DNA of 64,000 bases, taken from positions 1 to 64,000 of the forward strand of contig NZ_AUCU01000031.1 of assembly GCF_000429925.1 (NCBI RefSeq), written 5' to 3'. The first letter of the stretch is position 1. Each line of letters begins with the position of its first letter. The notes under the pieces were generated by a model. That model worked only from the letters and a program-made list of their open reading frames with translations, ran no database searches and was not told the DNA's origin. Source of the stretch: Desulfatirhabdium butyrativorans DSM 18734. GTDB taxonomy: Bacteria > Desulfobacterota > Desulfobacteria > Desulfobacterales > Desulfatirhabdiaceae. The translations under genes and the position numbers were made by a program. Positions 1 to 8,068 of this stretch are shown piece by piece.

Positions 1-257
1 TTCCGAATTTTTCCATTTCGCCAAACTGGCTGAAAGGCCTTTTTACCGTGCGTCCAATGCAAGATTACCGCATGAAACAGTCGGGGGTTCGAAACGGAAT
101 TTCCCTGGTCCGTTTAGGTCTCAGAGTTACACTCATCTCTATAAAGTTGCTCGACCAACACCCGCCCTAGAGGTCTGTAGATAATACTACACTATCCATT
201 TTCATGCACGGGGGCGAGCAAGCCCTTGATCATGAGGGTTTAGGCAGTAGGAAGCCT

Positions 258-284
258 GTAGGGGCGACCGGCGGGTCGCCCCTG
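258..284. repeat. Palindromic GC-rich repeat, copy 1
   Basis: The half site GTAGGGGCGACC is followed by its near inverse complement GGTCGCCCCTGC. Near-identical palindromes occur at 23746-23773 and 58876-58903. This copy has one asymmetry (GGCGGG in the centre). All three lie between genes, so this is a small dispersed palindrome family of REP type. Confidence 0.7.
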
Positions 285-386
285 CGAGTCCCTGCGAATA
301 CCCTGGTCTGTATTACCGCATCAGCCGGAATGGCAACCGGATTTTCATCTCTGGGGACGGCGACCCTCGCCAGGAACATGTATAAA

Positions 387-428
387 AAAAGGCGGATCGC
401 GACTTTCATCGCAACCCGCCTTTTTCCG
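387..428 (-). terminator. Rho-independent terminator of the DUF3373 gene
   Basis: On the minus strand an AAAAAGGCGG arm pairs with CCGCCTTTTTTT and ends in a T tract. An inner stem (GCGA with TCGC) closes the loop. It lies about 25 bases past the stop codon of the minus-strand gene that ends at 451. Because both arms carry A/T tracts it may act in both directions. Confidence 0.8.
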
Positions 429-450
429 AATGGCTAAATCCCCCTATCGA

Positions 451-2178
451 TCAGAAGCGCACCGTCGCTGAAAGATAGACCAACCAGACCTGATCGAGCA
501 CGGCATTGAGGGTATCGAGTGAAGTGGCCTCCGAAATTTTGACCGGCTCACCCAGCGGATTCCCGCTTCCGGTATATTCATAATTGTAATATTGACCGCC
601 CAGGGTCAGGAAGAATGTCTGGGCGAAAATCGGCTGATGGTAATAGGCTTCGAACACATGCCCCCGGGTGGCCAGTTTGCTGCCAACCAGAGAGTCCTCC
701 GCCCCGGTGAAGTTGAACCAGTATTTCGATCCCCAGTTATATTCCAATCCGAATCGCGCATCCAGCGGCATGGGGAAAATCGCGCCTGTATAGATGCTGT
801 ACCCGTCCCGGCTTTGAAGATCGCCATTGGAGCTGAGCAATCCCTGGCCCAGCATTTCATAATAGGGATTGGCCGAAACGCGGGATGGATCGGTATGGCT
901 CCAGGAACTCGCCAGGAAGAAATCGATGTTGTGGCCGAAAGATTCCGTCAGGTTGGTTCTCCACAACAGAGATGCCGCATCCCAGTCACCAATGTTTGTG
1001 GAGGGCTCCATCCTGCTGATGAATCCGCCGGTGTTCTGCTGAAAATGGTATTCCGGTATGCCGTCCCCATTCGTGTCTCCCTTGGAGACGATCATCGGCA
1101 TTACGGTCAATCCGGTAAAGCCGTCCGTAATATCCCATGCATGGGCATAATTGAGCATGACACTGGTTCGATCGTTGTCAAACAAGGTGGCGATGAACCC
1201 AAGAAGATGGACATCCTGAACATCGGACTGGGAGGCGCTCATCGAGTAACTGTTTCCCCAGTCGCCTTCAAACCCTACCCCATAGCATATCTTGAATTCG
1301 GAGCCCGGAAGCCCGGTGAGATTTTCCAGTCCGAAACTGAGCGATGCGCCGTCAAATTGCCAGTTGATGATGGTGGCCAGCGGCGAGCCGCCGACCATGC
1401 CGTAATTGCGATATTCGAGCGGCGGCCCTTCCGTGGCAGGCCGTCTTCCCAATGAGAAATTCATCGGTGTTTCGCCAAAATACTTTTTGTAATTGAAATA
1501 GGCCCTCTCCAGATGAATGGTATCGCCATGCGGGAGGCTCGAGGTATTGCCATCGAAGTTTACATCCCCCAGAGAGCCGCCGTTCACCTTCACCTCCGTA
1601 CTGTCGCCCCACACTTTGTAGGCAGCCATTCTGCCGCCGAATGTCAGGCTGTCGTTGATCTTGGCGTTCATGTTCAGCCGGAAACGGTTGGTGTAGATGA
1701 TGTCGTTGTTGACATCGGATTTTTGGGGAGCCGGAATCATGCCATTGGCTGCCATCTGCGCCATTCCCTGTTGAATCTGGGGAAGGGTTGCCCCATTGAA
1801 ACCATAGGGGGGAGCGGCAAAGAATGCCGAATACAGGGTTGGCGGCGCACTCAGCATATCCTGGTAGTGGATGGAGTCCGCCCGGGTCCGAAGCTCGACT
1901 CCCAGCGAAAGTTTGTCTGTCGCCGTGTGCATTTCGGCCTTGTTCAACCGCTTGTTGACGTCTTCGAGCTCTTCCTTTTTTTCCGAATCCTGTTTTTCAA
2001 GTTTGGATAGTTTTTGCTGGACTTGATTCATCATCTGCTGCAACTGCTGCATCTGCTGTTTCAACTCCTGCACCTCGTCACCGAAAGCCAACCCGGCACC
2101 GGCGACAACCCAAATCATCGAAACCATCCCGATCCAGCGGCCAATTCGGACTGCTGATCGCCATCTCAATCCATTCAT
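451..2178 (-). CDS. DUF3373-type outer-membrane beta-barrel protein
   Basis: Predicted outer-membrane channel-like protein of 575 residues. The N-terminus is a signal peptide (hydrophobic stretch around residues 14-33). A Gln/Lys/Glu-rich coiled coil follows at about 36-80, as in porins that have a periplasmic coiled-coil segment. The rest is rich in alternating aromatic and polar residues, and the chain ends in Phe (VRF), the usual C-terminal signature of outer-membrane barrels. The family is common in Desulfobacterota and Campylobacterota and often lies next to multihaem cytochrome genes, as here. An AAAGGAGG-type ribosome site precedes the start. It is the last gene of the minus-strand cytochrome group but is separated from it by 379 bases that include a repeat element, so it may have its own promoter. 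The substrate is unknown. Confidence 0.8.
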   Translation of the reverse strand: MNGLRWRSAVRIGRWIGMVSMIWVVAGAGLAFGDEVQELKQQMQQLQQMMNQVQQKLSKLEKQDSEKKEELEDVNKRLNKAEMHTATDKLSLGVELRTRADSIHYQDMLSAPPTLYSAFFAAPPYGFNGATLPQIQQGMAQMAANGMIPAPQKSDVNNDIIYTNRFRLNMNAKINDSLTFGGRMAAYKVWGDSTEVKVNGGSLGDVNFDGNTSSLPHGDTIHLERAYFNYKKYFGETPMNFSLGRRPATEGPPLEYRNYGMVGGSPLATIINWQFDGASLSFGLENLTGLPGSEFKICYGVGFEGDWGNSYSMSASQSDVQDVHLLGFIATLFDNDRTSVMLNYAHAWDITDGFTGLTVMPMIVSKGDTNGDGIPEYHFQQNTGGFISRMEPSTNIGDWDAASLLWRTNLTESFGHNIDFFLASSWSHTDPSRVSANPYYEMLGQGLLSSNGDLQSRDGYSIYTGAIFPMPLDARFGLEYNWGSKYWFNFTGAEDSLVGSKLATRGHVFEAYYHQPIFAQTFFLTLGGQYYNYEYTGSGNPLGEPVKISEATSLDTLNAVLDQVWLVYLSATVRF

Positions 2179-2216
2179 CTGTTCCCTCCTTTAGATGTTC
2201 AACATAGACGGCTTCG

Positions 2217-2357
2217 TAAAAAGTCCGGATACTGCGTTGCGCTGCACCCTTCGTCACTGCGGCGTAGGTTAACTACGCCTCATTCCTCAGGATTTGCGCG
2301 CCTTGTCTGCGGCCTTTTTTCAAAGCCGTCTGAATTTTGACTTTTTACGAGTTCATC
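2217..2357. mobile_element. MITE-like element (CGyAAAAAGTC family), copy 1, with 6-bp target duplication
   Basis: The left end GACGGCTTCGTAAAAAGTC is inverted at the right end (reverse complement GATGAACTCGTAAAAAGTC). The 141-base element is flanked on both sides by the direct repeat AACATA (2211-2216 and 2358-2363), the footprint expected of transposition. It has no coding capacity. Related copies lie at 37121-37444 and 41285-41451. Confidence 0.8.
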
Positions 2358-2363
2358 AACATA

Positions 2364-2557
2364 GATATCTGAATAACCAACCCGTTCTCACAAAGGATCA
2401 GACAGGCAGGTTGTTTCCCGTTGAAGGACAAAATGAACCACTCGCCTGCTGCTGGTCTTCTTCAATACAGCTATTTCGTACCGGCACAAATTGGCTCAAG
2501 GCTTGTTGTGATAACGTGTATTCCGGAAACCCCTGGTAACACCCGGGTGACGGCCCG
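2364..2557. other. Short gap between DUF3373 and cytochrome b genes
   Basis: Together with the element at 2217-2357 this makes a 379-base gap. I see no gene in it. The overlapping small open frames on both strands show no recognisable protein features. Confidence 0.4.
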
Positions 2558-3220
2558 TCATTGCAAAACAAACTCGGGTTTTTTTGCCTTCTTTTCCCAA
2601 TCTTCAATCGCCGCATCCGACGGTACGCTTTCCCAGCCCGATATCATGGCCTTGATATGGGCACTGATACTATGTCCTGTTGTCGTCATGTAGACATGGA
2701 CGATGATGAACGAAATAATGGCAAACGCGCCTGCCATGTGCACGACGGCAACCCAGTTCAGGGAAAGCCTCGAAAGGCCCCATGTTCCCCATGAATTGTA
2801 TCCCCAGTACAGCATGCCGCTGACCATCTGCACCGGCAGCAGGAAGGCAGCGAGCGACAGATAGACCAGACGCTGCAGGGGATTGTGTTTGGCATCCTTC
2901 CGTTTGGGTACCGGATGAGGCTCCCCCTTGAAAATGCCATAGCCATAGTAGCGGATCATGGCGAACATTTTACGTGTCGTCGGCACATACTGCCGCCATT
3001 CCCCGCTGGTAAACACCCAGAAAACGAAGAATGCGAATGCCACCAGCCAGGTGATGCCGAGCGTGTTGTGCAGCCAGACGGCCCTTTCGAAGCCGAAAAG
3101 ACTGTAGAGACCATGCACCTCGAGCCCCGTGACGAGCAGTACGACAATGACGGCCATCTGAAACCAGTGCCAGAAGCGCTCATAACGCGTGTACAAATAG
3201 ATGTTGACCAGATGCTCCAT
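2558..3220 (-). CDS. Membrane cytochrome b (formate dehydrogenase gamma / thiosulfate reductase type)
   Basis: A protein of 220 residues with four hydrophobic helices and conserved histidines fitting a di-haem b membrane subunit: FWHWF in helix 1, LHNTLG at helix 2, VVHMAG and VHVY in the last helix. Such subunits exchange electrons between menaquinol and a periplasmic partner. The start at 3220 is preceded by AAGGAG; a longer frame to 3301 lacks this and would overlap the upstream gene. The gene begins four bases after the stop of the octaheme cytochrome, so the two are very probably cotranscribed and work as one quinone-linked complex. Direction of electron flow cannot be told from sequence. 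Confidence 0.85.
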   Translation of the reverse strand: MEHLVNIYLYTRYERFWHWFQMAVIVVLLVTGLEVHGLYSLFGFERAVWLHNTLGITWLVAFAFFVFWVFTSGEWRQYVPTTRKMFAMIRYYGYGIFKGEPHPVPKRKDAKHNPLQRLVYLSLAAFLLPVQMVSGMLYWGYNSWGTWGLSRLSLNWVAVVHMAGAFAIISFIIVHVYMTTTGHSISAHIKAMISGWESVPSDAAIEDWEKKAKKPEFVLQ

Positions 3221-3224
3221 GGGA

Positions 3225-4871
3225 TCACGCTCCTTTGTTTCCACCGTTTTTGCCGTTTCTGCCGTTTGCAAAGACCCGCCCAAGCCCGTGAAGGCATACA
3301 CCGGCCAGGGAACCGATAACGACCAGCCATCCGATGGAATCCAGAATGTTCAAGCGATCCCTGCCCGGCATGTAGAACCCGGCCAGAGAGGCAAGCCTTC
3401 CGCCGTTTCGGGTATGGCACTCCGTACAGGACACCACATTTTCCCTGGGCGCCACCATGTGTGTCGTCGGCATCACATAGGTCGTTGAAATAAAGTCATA
3501 TTGTCCCGAATACGGAATCCCCAGTGCATTCTGGCCCCGCTGGATGGCATCCTGCCAGTTCAATGTCGTCCAGAAACCATGTTCCGTTGACAATAACGGA
3601 CCGACTACCGTCTTGTTGATCTTGTCGTAAGGCTGTTTGCCCCGATGGACTTTAAACGGGAAAATGCGCGATTTGGGGTCTTCCCGATCGCCCAGGGGGT
3701 GGCTCATGGCAACCGTCAATCCGGGATCGATGACATCCTTGGCAGTCACGGACTGGATGGAACCATTGAACCAGAAATATTCGGGCTTGACATGCTTCTC
3801 CCATCGCATGGCGCCTTTGATGGACAAATAGCTGTCCTTGCCCAACTCGTCTTCTTCCTTGTACGGTTTGCCGTCCTTGAGTTTTCCGGCCTGCGACCAG
3901 TCCCACATCATCTTGGTGGGGTTGACGCGCGCGAAGGTCGGAATGTGACAACTCTGGCAGGCGACCTTATCCGTGTGGTCGTTGGCCTTGTGACCGGGTT
4001 TGTGGGGGGTCGCACTGTGACAGGATTCGCAGGTGATTTTCGGGGCAAGATCGTCCTGGATCAGGCTTTTTCGTTCGGTCGCAGCAGGCGCCGTATAGAT
4101 TCTTCCGGCAACCTGATGCTGAATGGTGGTATGGCATCGTACACACTCGAAATTCCTGCCATCCGTCCCCATATGGACATCGAGAGCTTTGTTGGGCATT
4201 GCCATCGATGAATCCAGATCTCCGTGTTTGACGCCGTCTCCCCCGCCTCCGTAGAAGTGGCAAGTGCCGCAATTTTTCCGGGTCGGCCTGCCAATGCTTT
4301 GCGCCGCCGTCTGAACCTGGGAGAGGATTTCGGCATAGATTTCCTTGGATCCCTCGTCCGTTTGATCCTTCAGCGCATTCAAATCTTCAAATGCTTCGTC
4401 CCATTTCACCTCTTTCTGTCCATGGCAAACCAGGCAGTTGACGACCTTGCGTTCACCATTCCAGGATGGATGGCAGGAAAAGCAGCTCTTGTCCGCTCCC
4501 TTGTTGGTGGAAATACAGAAGTTGTTGACGGAATATTGACCTTTGCCCATTTCCACACCCTTGGCGTTCTTGCCCGCATCCCATGTCCAATGGATGGTCT
4601 TGTGGAACTGCGTTTCCGCCTCGGAATGACAGGAAAGACAGGCTTCGGTGATCTGAGCCCCCGACGTGAAAGCCTGCTTCAATGCGGCATGTTTGCTGTG
4701 GTCGCTGGTTGTCCATTGCTCGTAGGATTTGGTGGCCTGAACCGCCATGGTCCTGCCGGGAGCCGTATCGACCCCGATCTCTGCCGCCGACAGATCCATC
4801 GGCCCGGCAAGCATCAGCGAAACTCCCCACAGCCAAACCCATACGGAATAGGTGACACTGGAGCCTTTCAT
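3225..4871 (-). CDS. Octaheme c-type cytochrome, tetrathionate-reductase (OTR) family
   Basis: A secreted protein of 548 residues with eight CxxCH haem sites, at about residues 78, 130, 146, 201, 243, 281, 305 and 482. A signal peptide opens the protein (hydrophobic stretch ending near DLSAAE), and a C-terminal membrane helix lies at about 508-530. The spacing and flanking sequence resemble the octaheme tetrathionate reductase family, whose Shewanella member reduces tetrathionate, nitrite and hydroxylamine in vitro; the physiological substrate here is not known. The start at 4871 is chosen because AGGAGG lies just upstream and a signal peptide follows. The adjacent cytochrome b would link it to the quinone pool. 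Likely under sigma-54 control through the promoter near 5530. Confidence 0.85.
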   Translation of the reverse strand: MKGSSVTYSVWVWLWGVSLMLAGPMDLSAAEIGVDTAPGRTMAVQATKSYEQWTTSDHSKHAALKQAFTSGAQITEACLSCHSEAETQFHKTIHWTWDAGKNAKGVEMGKGQYSVNNFCISTNKGADKSCFSCHPSWNGERKVVNCLVCHGQKEVKWDEAFEDLNALKDQTDEGSKEIYAEILSQVQTAAQSIGRPTRKNCGTCHFYGGGGDGVKHGDLDSSMAMPNKALDVHMGTDGRNFECVRCHTTIQHQVAGRIYTAPAATERKSLIQDDLAPKITCESCHSATPHKPGHKANDHTDKVACQSCHIPTFARVNPTKMMWDWSQAGKLKDGKPYKEEDELGKDSYLSIKGAMRWEKHVKPEYFWFNGSIQSVTAKDVIDPGLTVAMSHPLGDREDPKSRIFPFKVHRGKQPYDKINKTVVGPLLSTEHGFWTTLNWQDAIQRGQNALGIPYSGQYDFISTTYVMPTTHMVAPRENVVSCTECHTRNGGRLASLAGFYMPGRDRLNILDSIGWLVVIGSLAGVCLHGLGRVFANGRNGKNGGNKGA

Positions 4872-4924
4872 CGATTGACTTCCTCCTTGATCCATGATGG
4901 GTCCTCCCATCACGCCGGAATCGG

Positions 4925-5094
4925 CAGTGCCTGAACGGAAACCCCCATGCAACCGGCCGGGTTTAAAACCCGGCCCTACAGCGCCCCGTTGAATGGAAGT
5001 CACAGGGGTGACTTTCCGCAGGAATGTGGCGGCATGACAGCCGCCCTACGGTACTGCCCACTGCCGTAGGAATGGCGTTTTCCTTCAGGCACTG
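4925..5094. repeat. MITE-like element (GTGCCTGAACG family), degenerate copy
   Basis: The left end CAGTGCCTGAACGGAAACC is matched by an inverted right end (reverse complement CAGTGCCTGAAGGAAAACG) about 150 bases on. The interior differs from other copies and holds several small palindromes, such as CCGGGTTTAAAACCCGG. No flanking target duplication is visible. It fills most of the gap between the octaheme cytochrome and the small cytochrome gene, and could interrupt or shape the operon transcript. Confidence 0.65.
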
Positions 5095-5108
5095 GACCCG
5101 GTCATGGA

Positions 5109-5453
5109 TTACTTGCATTTGGCCGGTGATGGGGAATCTGCGGCATATTCATAGAGATAACCGAAAATATCCGAGAGATCCTTATCCGAAAGCTTCGACC
5201 ACTCCTCGGCGCATTTGAATTCAGCGAAATCCTTCTTGTCAAAGACCCGCTCCCACTGGCTCCTGGTCTTGGCATCCGGATTCAAAACGGGTTTGGCCGA
5301 ATCCACGGCCCCGCGTTTATGGCATGCCTCATAGACTTTCCGGTAAGTGTACTTCCCCCGGGTTTTATCGCCCTTTTCCATGGCCATCAGGCCGACTGCG
5401 GTGAATGAAATCATCAAAGCCGTACAAATTGCGATCGAAAACAGTTTCTTCAT
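5109..5453 (-). CDS. Small periplasmic cytochrome c-like protein with a single-cysteine YEACH haem motif
   Basis: A protein of 114 residues with a clear signal peptide (MKKLFSIAICTALMISF). A basic region leads to VYEACHKRG, where an ordinary class I cytochrome would read CxxCH; the first cysteine is Tyr here (codon TAT). The C-terminal half, with SQWERVFD and LSDKDLSDIFGYLYEYA, matches the helix that packs against haem in small cytochromes c of sulfate and iron reducers. It is therefore either a cytochrome with one thioether bond or one that has lost covalent haem. The start at 5453 has AAAGGAG upstream. First gene after the sigma-54 promoter, probably an electron partner of the octaheme protein. 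Confidence 0.75.
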   Translation of the reverse strand: MKKLFSIAICTALMISFTAVGLMAMEKGDKTRGKYTYRKVYEACHKRGAVDSAKPVLNPDAKTRSQWERVFDKKDFAEFKCAEEWSKLSDKDLSDIFGYLYEYAADSPSPAKCK

Positions 5454-5525
5454 GGTACAATTCTCCTTTGTTGGGGTATTGGTTGATCTGCCTCCGTCAT
5501 GGGATGATCGGGTGCCCGAAACGCA

Positions 5526-5542
5526 AAGCAATATCCTTACCA
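5526..5542 (-). promoter_or_regulatory. Predicted sigma-54 (-24/-12) promoter of the cytochrome operon
   Basis: Read on the minus strand the sequence is TGGTAAGGATATTGCTT. The GG and GC pairs are exactly ten bases apart, as in the consensus TGGCAC-N5-TTGC. It sits about 75 bases before the small cytochrome start and is divergent from a sigma-54 activator gene, the usual arrangement for a regulator and its target. The match outside GG/GC is good at TTGC and weak at CAC. Confidence 0.65.
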
Positions 5543-5732
5543 GACCATGAAATCCGGTGACATGGAGTCTTCTTCCATCCGATTTTATTCGTTTTTCATT
5601 TTCCAAAGGCGCCAGCAGACCGATTCGGTCCACCCCTGGGCCGCAAACCAGATGTTGCGTATCCCCCCTGAATATGTTAACCAGAAGGTAACAAACAAAG
5701 AAATGATGGGGGAAAGTCGAAACAGGAGCGGC

Positions 5733-7085
5733 ATGGATTTATCCAAATTCTGGAAAACGATTCTCGATACGATGGAAGACGGCGTCCTGATCGTAGACCC
5801 GAAAGGTACGGTAATCGCCATGAATCCGGCGGCCGAGCGGCTTACCGGATTTACATCCACTGAGCTCATCGGCAAATCCTGCAGGGAGCTCCGTTGCACG
5901 GGATGCCGCATCATCGGCAAAGGCGCCGCTGAAAAATGGTGCGGCCTCTATGCCAAACAAGGCGTTCAGAAAAAGCAATGCCTGATCACGCAAAAAGAAA
6001 ACCGCACCCTCAATGTCCTGAAAAATGCGGCTGTCCTCAAGGATGAACAGGGAAAGATCATCGGCGCCGTGGAAGTGCTGAAGGACCTTTCCGACTTGAT
6101 CCGGCAGCAGCAGGAAATTCTCGCGTTGAAAAAACGGTTCCCCGAAGAAAGCGGCTTTGGCGGTCTGATCGGCAAATCGGTTGCGCTGCAGAACCTGATC
6201 AGTCTCGTTCAGAACGTGGCCGTCAGCGACGCACCCGTGTTGATTACAGGAGAAAGCGGCAGCGGGAAGGAATTGATTGCGCGGGCCATTCATGAAAACA
6301 GCAACCGCCGGGATCGCCCCTTCGTCAAGGTGAATTGCGCGGCCCTGAACGAGAACCTGCTCGAAAGCGAGCTTTTCGGTCATGTACGGGGCGCTTATAC
6401 GGGCGCGATCAGCGATCGTATCGGCCGTTTCGAAGCCGCAAGCGGCGGCACCTTATTCCTCGATGAAATCGGTGACCTGCCCCTCACAACCCAGGTGAAG
6501 CTTCTTCGGACCCTCGAAGAGCGGGAAATCGAGCGGGTCGGAAGCAATCACCCCATACCCGTCGATGTGCGGATCATTTCCGCGACAAACCGCAATCTCG
6601 AACAATTGATCCGGGAGGGGCGGTTCCGGGAGGATTTCTTTTTCCGGATCAACGTATTTCCGGTCCATTGCCCGTCCCTGCTTGACCGCATGGAAGACAT
6701 TCCCATGCTGGTGCAGCATTTCATCGAAGTGAACAACGAGCGCACCGGGAAGCGCATCACCGGCTTGACCCCGGAAGCCATGACGCAACTGATGGCCTAT
6801 GGATGGCCCGGAAACATCCGTGAACTGCGAAATGTCATCGAATACGCCTTCGTTTTATGCCAGGAAGGCCCCATCGATCTGCAACACCTGCCTTCCCGTG
6901 TATACAGTGCGATTTGCACCGAAAACCGCCTCCCCCGGCATACGGACAAGAAAATGGCCCTGATCGATGCGCTGAAGCGATCCGATGGCAATCGGTCGGA
7001 GGCTGCCCGAATTCTGGGGATCAGCCGGGTAAGCGTCTGGAAGCAGATGAAAAAATTCAACATTTCATTGGACGGGAGCAACTGA
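5733..7085 (+). CDS. Sigma-54-dependent activator with cysteine-bearing PAS domain
   Basis: A regulator of 450 residues. Residues ~1-125 form a PAS sensor with a cysteine cluster (CRELRCTGC and further Cys downstream). The AAA+ domain follows, with Walker A GESGSGKE (~173), the sigma-54 contact loop GAYTGA (~220, Tyr in place of the usual Phe), Walker B LFLDEIGD (~241) and an arginine-finger region. A Fis-type helix-turn-helix (SEAARILGISRVSVWKQMKK) closes it. The start at 5733 has AGGAGCGGC before ATG; upstream in-frame Met codons give unlikely sequence. It has no receiver domain, so it probably senses a ligand or redox state in the cytoplasm. It likely drives the divergent cytochrome operon; cysE starts two bases after its stop, suggesting one transcript. 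Confidence 0.88.
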   Translation: MDLSKFWKTILDTMEDGVLIVDPKGTVIAMNPAAERLTGFTSTELIGKSCRELRCTGCRIIGKGAAEKWCGLYAKQGVQKKQCLITQKENRTLNVLKNAAVLKDEQGKIIGAVEVLKDLSDLIRQQQEILALKKRFPEESGFGGLIGKSVALQNLISLVQNVAVSDAPVLITGESGSGKELIARAIHENSNRRDRPFVKVNCAALNENLLESELFGHVRGAYTGAISDRIGRFEAASGGTLFLDEIGDLPLTTQVKLLRTLEEREIERVGSNHPIPVDVRIISATNRNLEQLIREGRFREDFFFRINVFPVHCPSLLDRMEDIPMLVQHFIEVNNERTGKRITGLTPEAMTQLMAYGWPGNIRELRNVIEYAFVLCQEGPIDLQHLPSRVYSAICTENRLPRHTDKKMALIDALKRSDGNRSEAARILGISRVSVWKQMKKFNISLDGSN

Positions 7086-7087
7086 GC

Positions 7088-8038
7088 ATGAGCCAGGATC
7101 AGCAGCAAAGCGTCTGCAGGACCGATGCGGAATCCTGCACCACTTACAGAACCAAGCTTTCCGGAATAGCGGAGCACATCATTTCCGCATGCCACGAGGA
7201 AGGTTGCTTCACCCACATCGATTACGAGCCCATCCCATCGGAAGGATACGTCGATGAGATCATCCAGAAGTTGCGCGAACTTCTTTTTCCGGGATATTTT
7301 TCAAGGGGAAAAATCGACCCTGTCAACCTGAATTTTGCCATGGGGCAGACCGTATCGGATCTGTACGATATCCTGTCGCGCCAGATCATTCACAGCATCC
7401 GCCACGATTGTCTGCGATACAACCAGCCGTGCAGCGAATGCGGCGACCGGGGCCACACCATCGCCCTTTCCCTGCTGGAATCGATTCCGGATTTGCGCCA
7501 AATTCTGGCAACCGATGTCCGGGCCGCCTTCGAAGGAGACCCTGCCGCAAAAAGCAACGATGAAATCATTTTCTGCTATCCCGGCCTGTATGCGATCAGC
7601 GTCTACCGGGTGGCGCACCGTCTCTTCGAGCTGGATGTGCCGCTCCTGCCCAGACTGATGACCGAGCAGGCCCACCGAACCACCGGCATCGACATTCACC
7701 CGGGTGCTGTCATCGGCGAGCGTTTCGTGATCGATCATGGAACCGGGGTCGTCATCGGTGAGACCTGCCGCATCGGTCGCAACGTGCGGATATACCAGGG
7801 CGTCACCCTCGGTGCGCTCTCCCTGCCGATGGGCGCGGGGAAAATGCTCCGGGGAAAGAAGCGGCACCCGACCATCGAAGACGATGTCATCGTCTATTCC
7901 GGCGCCACCATCCTCGGGGGAGAGACCGTCATCGGCAAGGGTTCGGTCATTGGCGGGAACGTCTGGATTACCGCTTCGGTCCCGGCCTACACCACAGTAC
8001 TGATGGAACCTCCCAAGTTGATCTATAAAACCCCTTGA
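7088..8038 (+). CDS. cysE: Serine O-acetyltransferase (EpsC/CysE family)
   Basis: Makes O-acetylserine from serine and acetyl-CoA, the first step of cysteine synthesis. The 316-residue protein has the N-terminal helical domain and the C-terminal left-handed beta-helix (hexapeptide repeats), with the catalytic block TGIDIHPGA, DHGTGVVIGE and GVTLGA. The start at 7088 is two bases past the upstream regulator stop; the frame is open further upstream but overlaps that gene. The chain ends in Lys-Thr-Pro and not in the Ile that docks classical CysE into CysK, so a tight cysteine synthase complex is not assured. Followed by cysK. Confidence 0.93.
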   Translation: MSQDQQQSVCRTDAESCTTYRTKLSGIAEHIISACHEEGCFTHIDYEPIPSEGYVDEIIQKLRELLFPGYFSRGKIDPVNLNFAMGQTVSDLYDILSRQIIHSIRHDCLRYNQPCSECGDRGHTIALSLLESIPDLRQILATDVRAAFEGDPAAKSNDEIIFCYPGLYAISVYRVAHRLFELDVPLLPRLMTEQAHRTTGIDIHPGAVIGERFVIDHGTGVVIGETCRIGRNVRIYQGVTLGALSLPMGAGKMLRGKKRHPTIEDDVIVYSGATILGGETVIGKGSVIGGNVWITASVPAYTTVLMEPPKLIYKTP

Positions 8039-8068
8039 ACCGCTTTTCCAGACGCCAAAGGATTCGCC

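Larger units (their letters stand above)
1..450. other. Non-coding stretch at the window start
   Basis: I see no supportable gene here. The one open frame, at 204-437, crosses a palindromic repeat (258-284), a fragment of the dispersed TTTTCATCTC repeat (around 341-375) and a terminator, and it has no homology that I recognise. A gene ending upstream of the window cannot be excluded for the first ~200 bases. Confidence 0.5.

Noticed and set aside
80-105. GGGTTCGAAAC resembling a tRNA T-loop
   Set aside because: No pairing T stem, acceptor stem or anticodon arm could be built around it.
592-1455. Long open frame of 287 codons on the plus strand opposite the DUF3373 gene
   Set aside because: It is antisense to a gene with clear signal peptide, coiled coil and barrel end. 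Its translation has no domain, and high GC on codon positions creates such shadows throughout the window.
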